Assembly: GCF_004342025.1 (NCBI RefSeq)
Contig: NZ_SLWN01000011.1
Coordinates: forward strand, 186,001 to 250,000
DNA from: Kribbella steppae
GTDB taxonomy: Bacteria > Actinomycetota > Actinomycetes > Propionibacteriales > Kribbellaceae
Direction: 5' to 3'
DNA length: 64,000 bases
Every line of letters begins with the position of its first letter. Positions within the stretch are counted from its first letter, which is position 1. Below, piece after piece: positions 40,710 to 49,738 of this stretch. The notes below the pieces were generated by a model. The model was not told where the DNA came from and made no database searches. It was given only the letters and a program-made list of their open reading frames with translations. The position numbers were made by a program, and so were the translations under genes.

Positions 40710-42089
40710 GTGCCTTCGACATCGGATCTGGCTGCGACCGTTGATCATGATCAGGCCGTGGGGCGGCTGCGTTCGTCGTACCAGCTCATCCCGCCCGGGG
40801 AGCCGGTGCGGCTGGCGAAGCGCAGTTCGAATCTGTTCCGGCCGCGGGCGGAGACCGAGCGGCCGGGTCTCGACGTGTCGGGACTGACCGGGGTGATCAG
40901 CGTCGACGCGGCGGCCCGGACGGCCGACGTCCAGGGCATGTGCACCTATGAGGACCTCGTCGCCGCGACCCTCCCGCACGGCCTGACGCCGATGGTCGTG
41001 CCCCAACTGAAGACGATCACCCTCGGCGGCGCGGTGACCGGACTCGGTATCGAGTCCTCGTCGTTCCGGGCCGGTCTGCCGCACGAATCCGTCCTCGAAC
41101 TCGACATCCTCACCGGCGCCGGTGACATCGTCACCGCCCGGCCCGAGGGTGAGCACGCGGAGCTGTTCCGCACGTTCCCCAACTCCTACGGCACACTCGG
41201 CTACGCGACCCGGCTGAGGATCGAGCTCGACCGCATCTCGCCGTACGTCGCCCTCCGGCATGTCCGGCTCGGACTCGACCGGCTGGCTCCGGCGATCGAG
41301 GAGATCGTTGCCTCCGGCATATACGAGGGCGAGCCGGTGCACTTCGTCGACGGTGTCGCGTTCAGCCCGTCCGAGGCGTACCTGACGCTCGGCCGCAACA
41401 GCGACGCCGCGGTGAAGACGAGCGACTACACCGGTCAGCAGATCTACTACCGCTCGATCCAGCAGCGCCAGAAGGACTTCCTCACCGCGCACGACTACCT
41501 GTGGCGCTGGGACACCGACTGGTTCTGGTGCTCGGCCGCCTTCGGCGCGCAGAAGCCTCTCGTCCGGCGGCTGTGGCCCCGACGCTGGCGGCGCAGCGAC
41601 ATGTTCCACAAGATCATCGGCTTCGAGAACCGGCACCAGTTCGCCGCGCGCCTCAACCGCCGCCGCGGCCAACCGGATCGCGAACGCGTCGTCCAGGACG
41701 TCGAGATCCCGGTCACCCGGCTGGCCGCGTTCCTGCGCTGGTTCGACACCGAGGTCGGGATGCGCCCGGTCTGGCTGTGCCCACTGCGACTCCGCGGTAC
41801 GACGGCCTGGCCGCTGTACCCGCTCGAGCCGGGCACGACCTACGTCAACGTCGGCTTCTGGGGAACCGTCCCGATCGCCCCGGGCGCCGCCGACGGCGAC
41901 GTCAACCGCCGGATCGAGGCGGCTGTCGCCGAGTTCGACGGGCATAAGTCCTTGTACTCCGACGCTTACTACGACCGAGACACCTTCGACCGGCTCTACA
42001 ACGTCCCGGCCCTGACCGAGGTGAAGAAACGCTACGACCCCGATGCCCGGCTCACCGGGCTCTACGAGAAGGCGGTGACACGCCGATGA
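40710..42089 (+). CDS. FAD-binding oxidoreductase, 10-methyl fatty acid pathway type (TmsA/BfaA-like)
   Basis: 459 residues from GTG 40710. PCMH-type FAD domain: SSNLFRP, GLDVSGLTGVISVDAAARTADVQGMCTYEDLVAATLPHGL, VVPQLKTITLGGAVTGLGIESSSFRAGLPHESVLELDILTGAGD. It resembles the DHCR24/Dim1 group. It overlaps by ATGA a cyclopropane-synthase-like methyltransferase. The same pair (BfaA-BfaB/TmsA-TmsB) makes 10-methylstearate (tuberculostearate) from oleate, this partner reducing the methylene intermediate. The upstream end at 40638 is less likely as a start. Confidence 0.83.
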   Translation: MPSTSDLAATVDHDQAVGRLRSSYQLIPPGEPVRLAKRSSNLFRPRAETERPGLDVSGLTGVISVDAAARTADVQGMCTYEDLVAATLPHGLTPMVVPQLKTITLGGAVTGLGIESSSFRAGLPHESVLELDILTGAGDIVTARPEGEHAELFRTFPNSYGTLGYATRLRIELDRISPYVALRHVRLGLDRLAPAIEEIVASGIYEGEPVHFVDGVAFSPSEAYLTLGRNSDAAVKTSDYTGQQIYYRSIQQRQKDFLTAHDYLWRWDTDWFWCSAAFGAQKPLVRRLWPRRWRRSDMFHKIIGFENRHQFAARLNRRRGQPDRERVVQDVEIPVTRLAAFLRWFDTEVGMRPVWLCPLRLRGTTAWPLYPLEPGTTYVNVGFWGTVPIAPGAADGDVNRRIEAAVAEFDGHKSLYSDAYYDRDTFDRLYNVPALTEVKKRYDPDARLTGLYEKAVTRR

Positions 42090-43372
42090 CAACCCTCGAG
42101 ACCCGTGTCTCGATCGCGGAGGCGCTGACAACTGTGACGCCGGCCGGGCTGCCGTTCCGGTTCACGGCGTACGACGGCAGCGCGACCGGACCCGAAGACT
42201 CGCCGATCCACATGCATCTCGCCTCCGAACGCGGTCTGTCCTACGTGTTGACCGCACCCGGGGACCTCGGACTGGTCCGTGCCTACGTGATGGGTGATCT
42301 GGAGATCACCGGCGTACACCCGGGCAACCCCTACGAGCTGATGCAGATGATGCAGAAACAGCTGCACTTCGAGCGCCCGACGCCGGCGGAGGCTTTGCGC
42401 ATCGTCCGCGGGCTGGGCTGGAACCACCTGAAGCCGCCGCCTCCACCGCCGCAGGAGCACCTGCCGAAGTGGCGTCGTACCTTCGAAGGGCTGCGGCACT
42501 CGCGGACCCGGGACCGGGCGGCCATCCACCACCACTACGACGTGTCGAACACGTTCTACGAGTGGATCCTCGGCCCGTCGATGACGTACACGTGCGCCGT
42601 CTACCCGTCGCTGGACGCCACTCTCGAGCAGGCGCAGGCGGAGAAGTACGACCTGGTCGCGCGCAAACTCGATCTGCGCCCAGGGCAACGACTTCTCGAC
42701 GTCGGCTGCGGCTGGGGCGGCATGGTCCGGCACGCGGCCCGCGAGTACGGCGTCAAGGCGCTCGGCGTCACGTTGTCGTCGGCCCAGGCGGAGTGGGCGA
42801 CCGAGGCGATCAAACGCGAGGGTCTGGAGGACCGCGCCGAGGTGCGCTTCCTGGACTACCGCGACGTGGCCGAGCGCGACTTCGACGCGATCAGCTCGAT
42901 CGGCCTGACCGAACACATCGGGGTGCGCAACTACCCGTCGTACTTCGGTTTCCTGCTGGACCGGCTGAAGCCGGGCGGCCGGCTGCTCAACCACAGCATC
43001 ACCCGGCCGGACAACCGGTACCGCTCGACCGGCGCGTTCATCGACCGCTACATCTTCCCCGACGGCGAGCTGATCGGCTCCGGCCGGATCATCGCCGAGG
43101 CCCAGGACGCCGGCTTCGAGGTCCGGCACGAGGAGAACCTGCGCGAGCACTACGCGCTCACCCTCGGGGCCTGGTCGGACAATCTGGTCGCCCACTGGGA
43201 CGAGGCGGTCGCCGAGGTCGGCTACCCCACCGCCAAGATCTGGGGCCTCTACCTGGCCGCCTGCCGGGTCGGCTTCGAACGCAACACCACCCAGCTCCAC
43301 CAGATCCTGGCGGTGAAGTTGGACAACGAGGCCGACGCCCACTTCCCGCTCCGCCCCACCTGGCTCAGCTGA
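42086..43372 (+). CDS. Cyclopropane-fatty-acid-synthase-like methyltransferase (TmsB/BfaB-like)
   Basis: 428 residues. CFA synthase family: HHHYDVSNTFYEWILGPSMTYTCAVY, LLDVGCGWGGMVRHAAREYGVKALGVTLS (SAM site), SSIGLTEHIGVRNYPSYFGFL and the YIFPDGEL segment. It would transfer a methylene from SAM to the double bond of an oleoyl phospholipid; with the flavoprotein partner the product becomes a 10-methyl acyl chain. It has an N-terminal ~100-residue region before the catalytic domain, as in UfaA1. Coupled by 4-base overlap. Confidence 0.92.
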   Translation: MTTLETRVSIAEALTTVTPAGLPFRFTAYDGSATGPEDSPIHMHLASERGLSYVLTAPGDLGLVRAYVMGDLEITGVHPGNPYELMQMMQKQLHFERPTPAEALRIVRGLGWNHLKPPPPPPQEHLPKWRRTFEGLRHSRTRDRAAIHHHYDVSNTFYEWILGPSMTYTCAVYPSLDATLEQAQAEKYDLVARKLDLRPGQRLLDVGCGWGGMVRHAAREYGVKALGVTLSSAQAEWATEAIKREGLEDRAEVRFLDYRDVAERDFDAISSIGLTEHIGVRNYPSYFGFLLDRLKPGGRLLNHSITRPDNRYRSTGAFIDRYIFPDGELIGSGRIIAEAQDAGFEVRHEENLREHYALTLGAWSDNLVAHWDEAVAEVGYPTAKIWGLYLAACRVGFERNTTQLHQILAVKLDNEADAHFPLRPTWLS

Positions 43373-43448
43373 TCCATGCCCACCGCGCATGGAAGGTGCG
43401 CGGAGTCGGCATTGGACGTCGGTCTGCCGCCAGGTGAGGGTGGGTGGG

Positions 43449-44351
43449 ATGGAGATCGAGTTCGGGGTGTTGATGGATGTCCGGGAGGAGGGGTACGGCG
43501 GGGAGCGGGTTGACGAGGTGGTCGTCGCCGACCGGTTGGGCTTCGACGGGGTGTGGTTGTCCGAGCATCACCTGACCGGGGACGGGATGCTGCCGTCGCC
43601 GCTCGTGATGGCCGGGGTGCTCGCGGCGCGGACCTCGCGGATCCGGGTCGGGACGAACATCTTGGTGTTGCCGCTGCATCATCCGTTGCGGGTCGCGGAG
43701 GACGCGGCTGTGGTCGACCTGGTGTCGGGCGGGCGGCTGACACTCGGCGTTGGGCAGGGGTACTCGGAGCGGGAGTTCGCCGCGTTCGGGGTCGACCGGC
43801 GGCGGCGCGGGGCGCTGCTCGAGGAGGGCGTGCGGGTCATCCGTTCGGCGTGGTCGGAGGTGGCCCCGCGGCCGCGCGGCAAGATCCCGATCTACGTCGC
43901 GGGCGTGACCGCGGCGGGGCTGCGGCGGGCCGCGCGGCTGGGCGACGGCGTGATCATCTACTGCGCGACCCCGGCCGACCTGATCGCCCGGCGGAAGCTC
44001 CTGGACGAGGTTGTTGACAATCCACCGCCGCTGATCTGCACCGGGATCATGCACGTCGACGAGGACGCGGATCGCGCCTGGGCCGACGCCGCGCCGGGAA
44101 TTGCTTACCTGGAAGGCGAAATCGCGTCGTACGGCGGGACCGAACCGCCGGCCCTGAACCGCGAGGACTATCTCGTCGGTACGCCGGAAGACGTCGCCGC
44201 CCGGTTGATCGCCGTGCACGAGGCCACCCGGTTCGTCCACTTCGCCCACTGGCTCCGGTTGCCCACGCTCTCGCATGACGCCGCGATGCGGTCACTCGAA
44301 CTGATCGCGGGCCGGGTGATTCCCGCCGTACGGGCTGGTGTGAGCCGCTAG
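43449..44351 (+). CDS. LLM-class flavin (FMN/F420)-dependent oxidoreductase
   Basis: 300 residues. Luciferase-like TIM barrel: MEIEFGVLMDVREEG, DGVWLSEHHLTGDGMLPSPLVMAGVLAARTSRIRVGTNILVLPLHHPLRVAEDAAVVDLVSGGRLTLGVGQGY. ATG 43449 follows GTGAGGGTGGGTGGG. The family uses FMN or F420; F420 genes exist in this window. Substrate unknown. Confidence 0.9.
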   Translation: MEIEFGVLMDVREEGYGGERVDEVVVADRLGFDGVWLSEHHLTGDGMLPSPLVMAGVLAARTSRIRVGTNILVLPLHHPLRVAEDAAVVDLVSGGRLTLGVGQGYSEREFAAFGVDRRRRGALLEEGVRVIRSAWSEVAPRPRGKIPIYVAGVTAAGLRRAARLGDGVIIYCATPADLIARRKLLDEVVDNPPPLICTGIMHVDEDADRAWADAAPGIAYLEGEIASYGGTEPPALNREDYLVGTPEDVAARLIAVHEATRFVHFAHWLRLPTLSHDAAMRSLELIAGRVIPAVRAGVSR

Positions 44352-44383
44352 TTTGGAGGCACGCATCGAGCCGAGGAGATGGC

Positions 44384-45559
44384 GTGGTCAAGACGATGGT
44401 CAGGCAGGGGTCTCGCACCGCGGTCGTTGTCACCGCGCTCGCGCTCGCTGCTGCATGCTCCGGCGACGGCGGGGAGCCCTCCGGTTCGGGGACGTCGGCA
44501 ACGAGTCCCAGCTCGACTCCCAGTTCGACGCCTAGCCCGACGAACTCTCGTCCGACGTCGGCGGCGCCGGCGACCACCGCTCCCGCTGGACCGGTGAAGC
44601 TGACCGTGGCGTCGACTGTGGCGACCGGGATCGAGGTGCCGTGGGGGTTGGCGTTCCTGCCCGACCAGAGCGCGCTGGTGAGTGAGCGCGACTCGACGAA
44701 GATCAAGCGGATCGCCGGCGGCCGGGTGACCGAGGTCGGTGAGGTCGATGACGTGGACCCGTCGTCGGAAGGCGGACTCCTCGGACTGGCGGTCGACCCG
44801 CAGTACCCGAGCCGCCCGTACATCTACGCGTACTACAGCGCCGGCGACGACAACCGGATCGCCCGGCTGACCTACCGGGACAACCGGCTCAGCGACCAGC
44901 AGGTGATCCTGGACGGGATCCCGCAGGCGTCGATCCACAACGGCGGGCGGCTCCGGTTCGGTCCGGACGGCTTCCTCTACGCCGGCACCGGCGACGGCGG
45001 CGACCGGCCGAACTCGCAGGACGACGGGTCGCTGGGCGGGAAGATCCTGCGCATCACGACCGACGGCAAGGCCGCGCCGGGCAACCCGGGCGGGCGGCCG
45101 TGGTTCTCCAAGGGTCACCGCAACGTCCAGGGGCTCGCCTTCGACAGGAATCAGTTGTACGCCGCCGAGTTCGGGCAGAACACGTGGGACGAGCTGAACG
45201 CGATCACCTCCGGTGCGAACTACGGCTGGCCGGCCGCGGAGGGGGTCGAAGGGCTGGACGGGATGACGGACCCGATCGCGCAGTGGCGCACAGGTGACGC
45301 GTCGCCGTCGGGGATCGCATTCGCCCAGGGGCACGTGTTCATGGCATCGCTGCGGGGTGAGCGGTTGTGGGCGATTCCGGTTGCCGGGGGCAAGCGGACG
45401 GGTGAGCCGCAGGCGTTCTTCACCAACGAGTTCGGCCGGCTGCGGACGGTCGAGGCCGCGCCGGACGGATCGCTGTGGCTGACCACGTCGAACACCGACG
45501 GCCGAGGCGACACCCGCAACGGCGACGACCGCATCCTTCGCGTCACCATCAGCCGCTGA
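44384..45559 (+). CDS. Secreted lipoprotein, PQQ-dependent sugar (aldose) dehydrogenase family
   Basis: 391 residues (GTG start; ATG 44396 possible). Lipobox LALAAAC at residue 25, then a Ser/Thr/Pro-rich linker (26-67). The beta-propeller GDH-B/YliI domain has IEVPWGLAFLPD, LLGLAVDPQY, HNGGRLRFGPDGFLYAGTGDGGD, GHRNVQGLAFD, and NYGWPAAEG. The catalytic His and GHRN segment are kept. Probably extracytoplasmic and lipid-anchored, oxidising sugars with PQQ. Confidence 0.9.
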   Translation: MVKTMVRQGSRTAVVVTALALAAACSGDGGEPSGSGTSATSPSSTPSSTPSPTNSRPTSAAPATTAPAGPVKLTVASTVATGIEVPWGLAFLPDQSALVSERDSTKIKRIAGGRVTEVGEVDDVDPSSEGGLLGLAVDPQYPSRPYIYAYYSAGDDNRIARLTYRDNRLSDQQVILDGIPQASIHNGGRLRFGPDGFLYAGTGDGGDRPNSQDDGSLGGKILRITTDGKAAPGNPGGRPWFSKGHRNVQGLAFDRNQLYAAEFGQNTWDELNAITSGANYGWPAAEGVEGLDGMTDPIAQWRTGDASPSGIAFAQGHVFMASLRGERLWAIPVAGGKRTGEPQAFFTNEFGRLRTVEAAPDGSLWLTTSNTDGRGDTRNGDDRILRVTISR

Positions 45560-45571
45560 CTGTCGCCAACC

Positions 45572-45597
45572 GTTTGAGGTTATGGGCCGTCTGGTAC
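45572..45597 (+). promoter_or_regulatory. Stress-sigma (SigB/SigF-like) promoter before the stress protein gene
   Basis: GTTT (45572-45575), a 16-base spacer, then TGGTAC (45592-45597), close to the SigF/SigB consensus GTTT-N15-17-GGGTA(T/C). It lies 48 bases upstream of a general-stress-protein gene, and is the only good promoter candidate in the gap. Confidence 0.45.
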
Positions 45598-45644
45598 TAG
45601 TGGAGGAGACCCCAGACACCCATGCTCTCAGGGAGGAGTTGGTG

Positions 45645-46178
45645 ATGCGGCCCGATCAGGCGCCCGTCGTTCCCAGCGGTGTGATCGCTTCGGTGAGCAC
45701 TCTCGAGAATGCTCAGCGGACAGTGGATTATCTGCGAAGTTACGGGATGGACGCCGGGTCGTTGAGCATCGTCGGCGCCGACCTCCGGCAGGCGCGAAAA
45801 CGGCAGGGAGTCCCGGTCGCCAAGCTGACCGCGATCGGTGCGGCGCAGGGCGCGGTGCTCGGGTTGCTGGCCGGTGTGTTCGTGACATTGGTGGCCGAGA
45901 CCAGCCTGACCGGACTCGCCGTGGTCGTCTGGGGCTTCGTGTACGGCGTCCTGCTCGGGACGTTGTGGGGTCTGTTCCGCGGCCTGATTCGCAACCGGCC
46001 GGACGTAGTCGCGACCGAGGTGGTGCCGACCCGCTTCGAGATCCGCTGCCCGGACGAGGAACTCTCGGTCGCCCAGACTCTGCTGGCCGACGCCGACGAC
46101 GTGGACGACGGCCGGGTCGAACGCCAGGCGATCGCCGACGCTCCCCCGGAGAAGCCCGCCCACAGAGACGCAGCCTGA
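45645..46178 (+). CDS. General stress protein (YflT/GSP17M-type with glycine-zipper membrane segment)
   Basis: 177 residues from ATG 45645 (GGGAGGAG upstream). N-terminal VIASVSTLENAQRTVDYLRSYGMDAGSLSIVGADL resembles the GSP17M domain; residues ~70-125 hold a long hydrophobic, Gly-rich double helix (AAQGAVLGLLAGVFVTLV... YGVLLGTLWGLFRGL), followed by TRFEIRCPDEELS. Expected in the cytoplasmic membrane and induced by stress; the promoter at 45572 supports this. Confidence 0.8.
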   Translation: MRPDQAPVVPSGVIASVSTLENAQRTVDYLRSYGMDAGSLSIVGADLRQARKRQGVPVAKLTAIGAAQGAVLGLLAGVFVTLVAETSLTGLAVVVWGFVYGVLLGTLWGLFRGLIRNRPDVVATEVVPTRFEIRCPDEELSVAQTLLADADDVDDGRVERQAIADAPPEKPAHRDAA

Positions 46179-46183
46179 GGTCA

Positions 46184-46216
46184 GGTCCAGGCCAGCCGCT
46201 TCGGCTGGCCTGGACC
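46184..46216. terminator. Bidirectional terminator between the stress protein and gatB
   Basis: GGTCCAGGCCAGCCG (46184-46198) pairs perfectly over 15 bases with CGGCTGGCCTGGACC (46202-46216), loop CTT. Convergent genes on both sides. Confidence 0.88.
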
Positions 46217-46220
46217 TCGC

Positions 46221-47717
46221 TCAGATTCCGAGCCTGGCGTTCAGCAGTTCGCGGACCTTGGCCGCGTCTGCTTGGCCTCGCATGTCCTTCATGACGGCGC
46301 CGATGAGGGCGCCGGCGGCGGCCGGCTTGCCGGAGTTGACCTTCTCGACCACGTCCGGGTTGGCGGCAATCGCCCGGTCGATGGCGTCGATCAGGGCGGA
46401 GTCGTCCGAGACCAGCTCCAGGCCACGGGCCTTGATGATCTCGGCCGGCGAACCCTCACCCTTGATCAGGCCGTCGAAGACCTGACGTGCGAGCTTGTCG
46501 TTGAGCTTGCCGTCATCGACGAGCTTCTGCACCTCGGCGACCTGCGCCGGGCCGACACCGAGCGCGTCGAGATCCTGACCTGACTCGTTCGCCGCCCGGG
46601 CCAGTTCGCCCAGCCACCACTTCTTCGCCGCGGCCGGCGTCACCCCGAGCTCGACCGTCGCCACGATCGGCTCCAGCGCGTTGCCGTTGATGACGTCGCG
46701 CATCTCCAGGTCGGTGAAGCCCCAGTCCTCCTGCAGCCGGACCCGGCGCAGGGAAGGTGCCTCCGGCAACGAAGAGCGGATCTCCTCGACCCAGTCGCGG
46801 GACGGAGCGACCGGAACGAGGTCAGGCTCCGGGAAGTACCGGTAGTCGTCCGCGTCCGACTTCTCCCGGCCGGACGTGGTGATCCCGGTGTCCTCGTGCC
46901 AGTGCCGGGTCTCCTGCAGGACCTTGCCACCGGCGACCAGGACGGCAGCCTGCCGGGTGATCTCGTAGGTGATGGCGCGCTCGACCGAGCGGAACGAGTT
47001 CACGTTCTTCGTCTCGGTTCGCGTCCCCAGCACCGACGACCCCTTGGGCTTGAGCGAGACGTTCGCGTCGCACCGCAGCGAGCCCTGGTCCATCCGGACG
47101 TCGGAGACGCCGAGCGCGAGCAGCAGATCCCGCAGCATGCTCACGTACGCCCGCGCCACCGCGGCGGCCTTCTCGGCCGGCACCTCGATCGTCTTGGTGA
47201 CGATCTCGATCAGCGGGATACCGGCCCGGTTGTAGTCGACCAACGAGTGCGACGCACCGTGGATCCGACCGGTCGCGCCGCCGACGTGGGTGGACTTGCC
47301 GGTGTCCTCCTCCATGTGGGCGCGCTCGATCTCGATCCGGTACGTCTCGCCGTCGACCACCACTTCGGTCCACCCGTTGTACGCGATCGGCTCGTCGTAC
47401 TGGGAGGTCTGGAAGTTCTTCGGCATGTCCGGGTAGAAGTAGTTCTTCCGGGCGAACCGGCACCACTCGGCGATCTCGCAGTTCAGCGCCAGGCCGATCT
47501 TGATCGCGGACTCGACCGCCCGGGCGTTCACCACCGGCAACGCACCCGGCAGGCCGAGGCAGACCGGGCAGGTCTGCGTGTTCGGCGGGGCGCCGAACTC
47601 GGTCGGGCAGCCGCAGAACATCTTCGACTTCGTGTTCAGCTCGACGTGGACCTCGAGGCCCATCACCGGGTCGAATTGTGCCAGTGCGTCGTCGATCTCA
47701 AGCACGTCGGCAGTCAT
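46221..47717 (-). CDS. gatB: Asp/Glu-tRNA(Asn/Gln) amidotransferase subunit B
   Basis: 498 residues. tRNA-binding and kinase subunit that phosphorylates misacylated Glu-tRNA-Gln. MGLEVHVELNTKSKMFCGCPTEFG and QTCPVCLGLPGALPVVN carry the zinc cysteines, and MEEDTGKSTHVGG follows. GatB_Yqey tail (~360-498) contacts tRNA. The ATG overlaps the gatA stop by ATGA. Confidence 0.97.
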   Translation of the reverse strand: MTADVLEIDDALAQFDPVMGLEVHVELNTKSKMFCGCPTEFGAPPNTQTCPVCLGLPGALPVVNARAVESAIKIGLALNCEIAEWCRFARKNYFYPDMPKNFQTSQYDEPIAYNGWTEVVVDGETYRIEIERAHMEEDTGKSTHVGGATGRIHGASHSLVDYNRAGIPLIEIVTKTIEVPAEKAAAVARAYVSMLRDLLLALGVSDVRMDQGSLRCDANVSLKPKGSSVLGTRTETKNVNSFRSVERAITYEITRQAAVLVAGGKVLQETRHWHEDTGITTSGREKSDADDYRYFPEPDLVPVAPSRDWVEEIRSSLPEAPSLRRVRLQEDWGFTDLEMRDVINGNALEPIVATVELGVTPAAAKKWWLGELARAANESGQDLDALGVGPAQVAEVQKLVDDGKLNDKLARQVFDGLIKGEGSPAEIIKARGLELVSDDSALIDAIDRAIAANPDVVEKVNSGKPAAAGALIGAVMKDMRGQADAAKVRELLNARLGI

Positions 47718-49219
47718 CGGGTCACCTCCAGCTCCGGAGCCTGTGCCATCAGAACGCCACCCCACTGCTCGGCCAGGGCGGCCTCGAGCGCGGAACCGAC
47801 CTGGTACAGCAGGTCGTCGCGCATCACCGGGGCCATCACGTGGAAGCCGACCGGGAGGTTGTCCTCGTCGGCCAGGCCGCACGGGAACGACGCGGCCGCG
47901 TTGCCGGCCAGGTTGACCGGGATCGTGCAGAGGTCGTTCTTGTACATCGCGATCGGGTCATCGGCGCGGTCGCCGATCGGGAACGCGGTCGTCGGCGTGG
48001 CCGGCGACACCAGTACGTCGACCTGCTCGTAGGCGTTGGCGAAGTCACGCTGGATCAGCGTCCGCACCTTCTGCGCCTGGCCGTAGTACGCGTCGTAGTA
48101 CCCGCTGGACAGTGCGTGCGTGCCGAGCATGATGCGGCGCTTGACCTCGTCGCCGAAGCCCGCCTCGCGGGTCATGCTCATCACCTTCTCCGCGCTGTTC
48201 TCGCCGTCGTCGCCGACGCGCAGCCCGTACCGCATCGCGTCGAACTTGGCCAGGTTGGACGACGCCTCGCTCGGCAGGATCAGGTAGTACGCCGGCAGCG
48301 CGTACTCGAAGTGCGGGCAGGACACCTCGACCACCTCGGCACCGAGCTTGGTGAGCAGCTCGACCGACTCGTGGAAGCGTGCCTCGACACCAGGCTGGTA
48401 TCCCTCGCCGCCGAGCTCCTTGACCACACCGATCCGCAGCCCGTTCACATCCGCGCGCCGGGCCGCCTCGACCACCGGCGGGACGTCCTGGTTGATCGAG
48501 GTGGAGTCCAGCGGGTCGTACCCGGCGATCGCCTCGTGCAGCAGGGCGGTGTCGAGCGTCGTCCGCGCACACGGGCCGGGCGTGTCCAGGCTCGAGGCCA
48601 GCGCGATCAGTCCGTACCGCGACGTCCCGCCGTACGTCGGCTTGACGCCGACCGTGCCGGTGAACGCGCCGGGCTGACGGATCGAGCCGCCGGTGTCGGT
48701 GCCGATCGCGAGCGGTGCCTCGTAGGCCGAGATCGCCGCCGAGGAGCCACCACCGGAACCACCCGGGATGCGGCCCAGGTCCCACGGGTTGTGGGTGGTG
48801 CCGTACGCCGAGTTCTCCGTCGAGGAGCCCATCGCGAACTCGTCCATGTTGGTCTTGCCGAGGATGACGATGCCGGCCGCCTTCAACCGCTTGACCACGG
48901 TCGAGTCGTACGGCGGCTTCCAGCCCTCGAGGATCTTCGAGCCGGCCGTGGTCGGCACACCCTCCTGGGTGAGCACGTCCTTCAGCGCCAGCGGGACACC
49001 GGCGAGCGGGCCGAGCTTCTCCCCCGCCACACGCTTCTTGTCCACCTCGGCGGCCTGGGCCAGCGCGCCCTCGGTGTCGACGTGCAGGAACGCCCGCACC
49101 GAGTCGTCGACGGCGGCGATCCGGTCCAGGTGGGCCTGGGTGATCTCCACCGAGCTGGCCTGACCGGACGTCATCAGCTCCGAAAGCTCGACCGCGGTCT
49201 TACGCGTCAGGTCACCCAT
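47714..49219 (-). CDS. gatA: Asp/Glu-tRNA(Asn/Gln) amidotransferase subunit A
   Basis: 501 residues from ATG 49219. Amidase-signature glutaminase that releases ammonia. The Ser-cisSer-Lys triad is visible in LGKTNMDEFAMGSSTENSAYG (Lys upstream at PLALKDVL), GSGGGSSAAISAYEAPLAIGTDTGGSIRQPG. One-base overlap with gatC and four with gatB: gatCAB operon. Confidence 0.97.
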   Translation of the reverse strand: MGDLTRKTAVELSELMTSGQASSVEITQAHLDRIAAVDDSVRAFLHVDTEGALAQAAEVDKKRVAGEKLGPLAGVPLALKDVLTQEGVPTTAGSKILEGWKPPYDSTVVKRLKAAGIVILGKTNMDEFAMGSSTENSAYGTTHNPWDLGRIPGGSGGGSSAAISAYEAPLAIGTDTGGSIRQPGAFTGTVGVKPTYGGTSRYGLIALASSLDTPGPCARTTLDTALLHEAIAGYDPLDSTSINQDVPPVVEAARRADVNGLRIGVVKELGGEGYQPGVEARFHESVELLTKLGAEVVEVSCPHFEYALPAYYLILPSEASSNLAKFDAMRYGLRVGDDGENSAEKVMSMTREAGFGDEVKRRIMLGTHALSSGYYDAYYGQAQKVRTLIQRDFANAYEQVDVLVSPATPTTAFPIGDRADDPIAMYKNDLCTIPVNLAGNAAASFPCGLADEDNLPVGFHVMAPVMRDDLLYQVGSALEAALAEQWGGVLMAQAPELEVTR

Positions 49220-49515
49220 CAGTCCTCCTCCAGGATCCGCGGCACCCGGAATCGCTGCTCCTCCGCGGCCGGCGCGCCGGACAGCGCCTGCTCCGGCGTG
49301 AGGCACGGCACATTCACGTCCTCGCGCATCACGTTGGTGAGCGGCAGGGCGTGCGAGGTCGGCGGGATGTCGTCAGCGGCCACCTGGCTGACCTGCCCGA
49401 CCAGGGTGATGATCTGGTCGAGCTGCGGTGCGAGGTGGTCGAGCTCGGCGTCGGTGAGCTCGATCCGCGCCAGTCGCGCCAGGTGCGCGACCTCTTCGCG
49501 GGTAATCGAAGGCAT
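49219..49515 (-). CDS. gatC: Asp/Glu-tRNA(Asn/Gln) amidotransferase subunit C
   Basis: 98 residues from ATG 49515 (MPSITREEVAHLARLARIELTDAELDHLAPQLDQIITLV). The small scaffold subunit wrapping A and B; C-terminal RFRVPRIL is typical. Translation is coupled to gatA (TGATG). Confidence 0.94.
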   Translation of the reverse strand: MPSITREEVAHLARLARIELTDAELDHLAPQLDQIITLVGQVSQVAADDIPPTSHALPLTNVMREDVNVPCLTPEQALSGAPAAEEQRFRVPRILEED

Positions 49516-49738
49516 GAACTGATCCAATGGTTTCGCGGGATGACCGGCTGATTTCCGACCGGACCCGGCCATCCTAGTGGGCTCCTGTGACGCTCGTGTT
49601 GCCTCATCCCCCAGGCTGTGGACAATGGGCGCCGGCTCATCAGCCGAGAGGGCCGGGCGTGTCCTCGGGTTCCGCTCTGTAACATTGGCGGCGACAGGGC
49701 GTTACGCGCAAGGTGATCGGCTGGGAGATGATCGTTCG

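Noticed and set aside
49617..49625. TTGTCCACA DnaA box as sign of a replication origin
   Set aside because: A single box with no cluster, no dnaA/dnaN or AT-rich region; common by chance.
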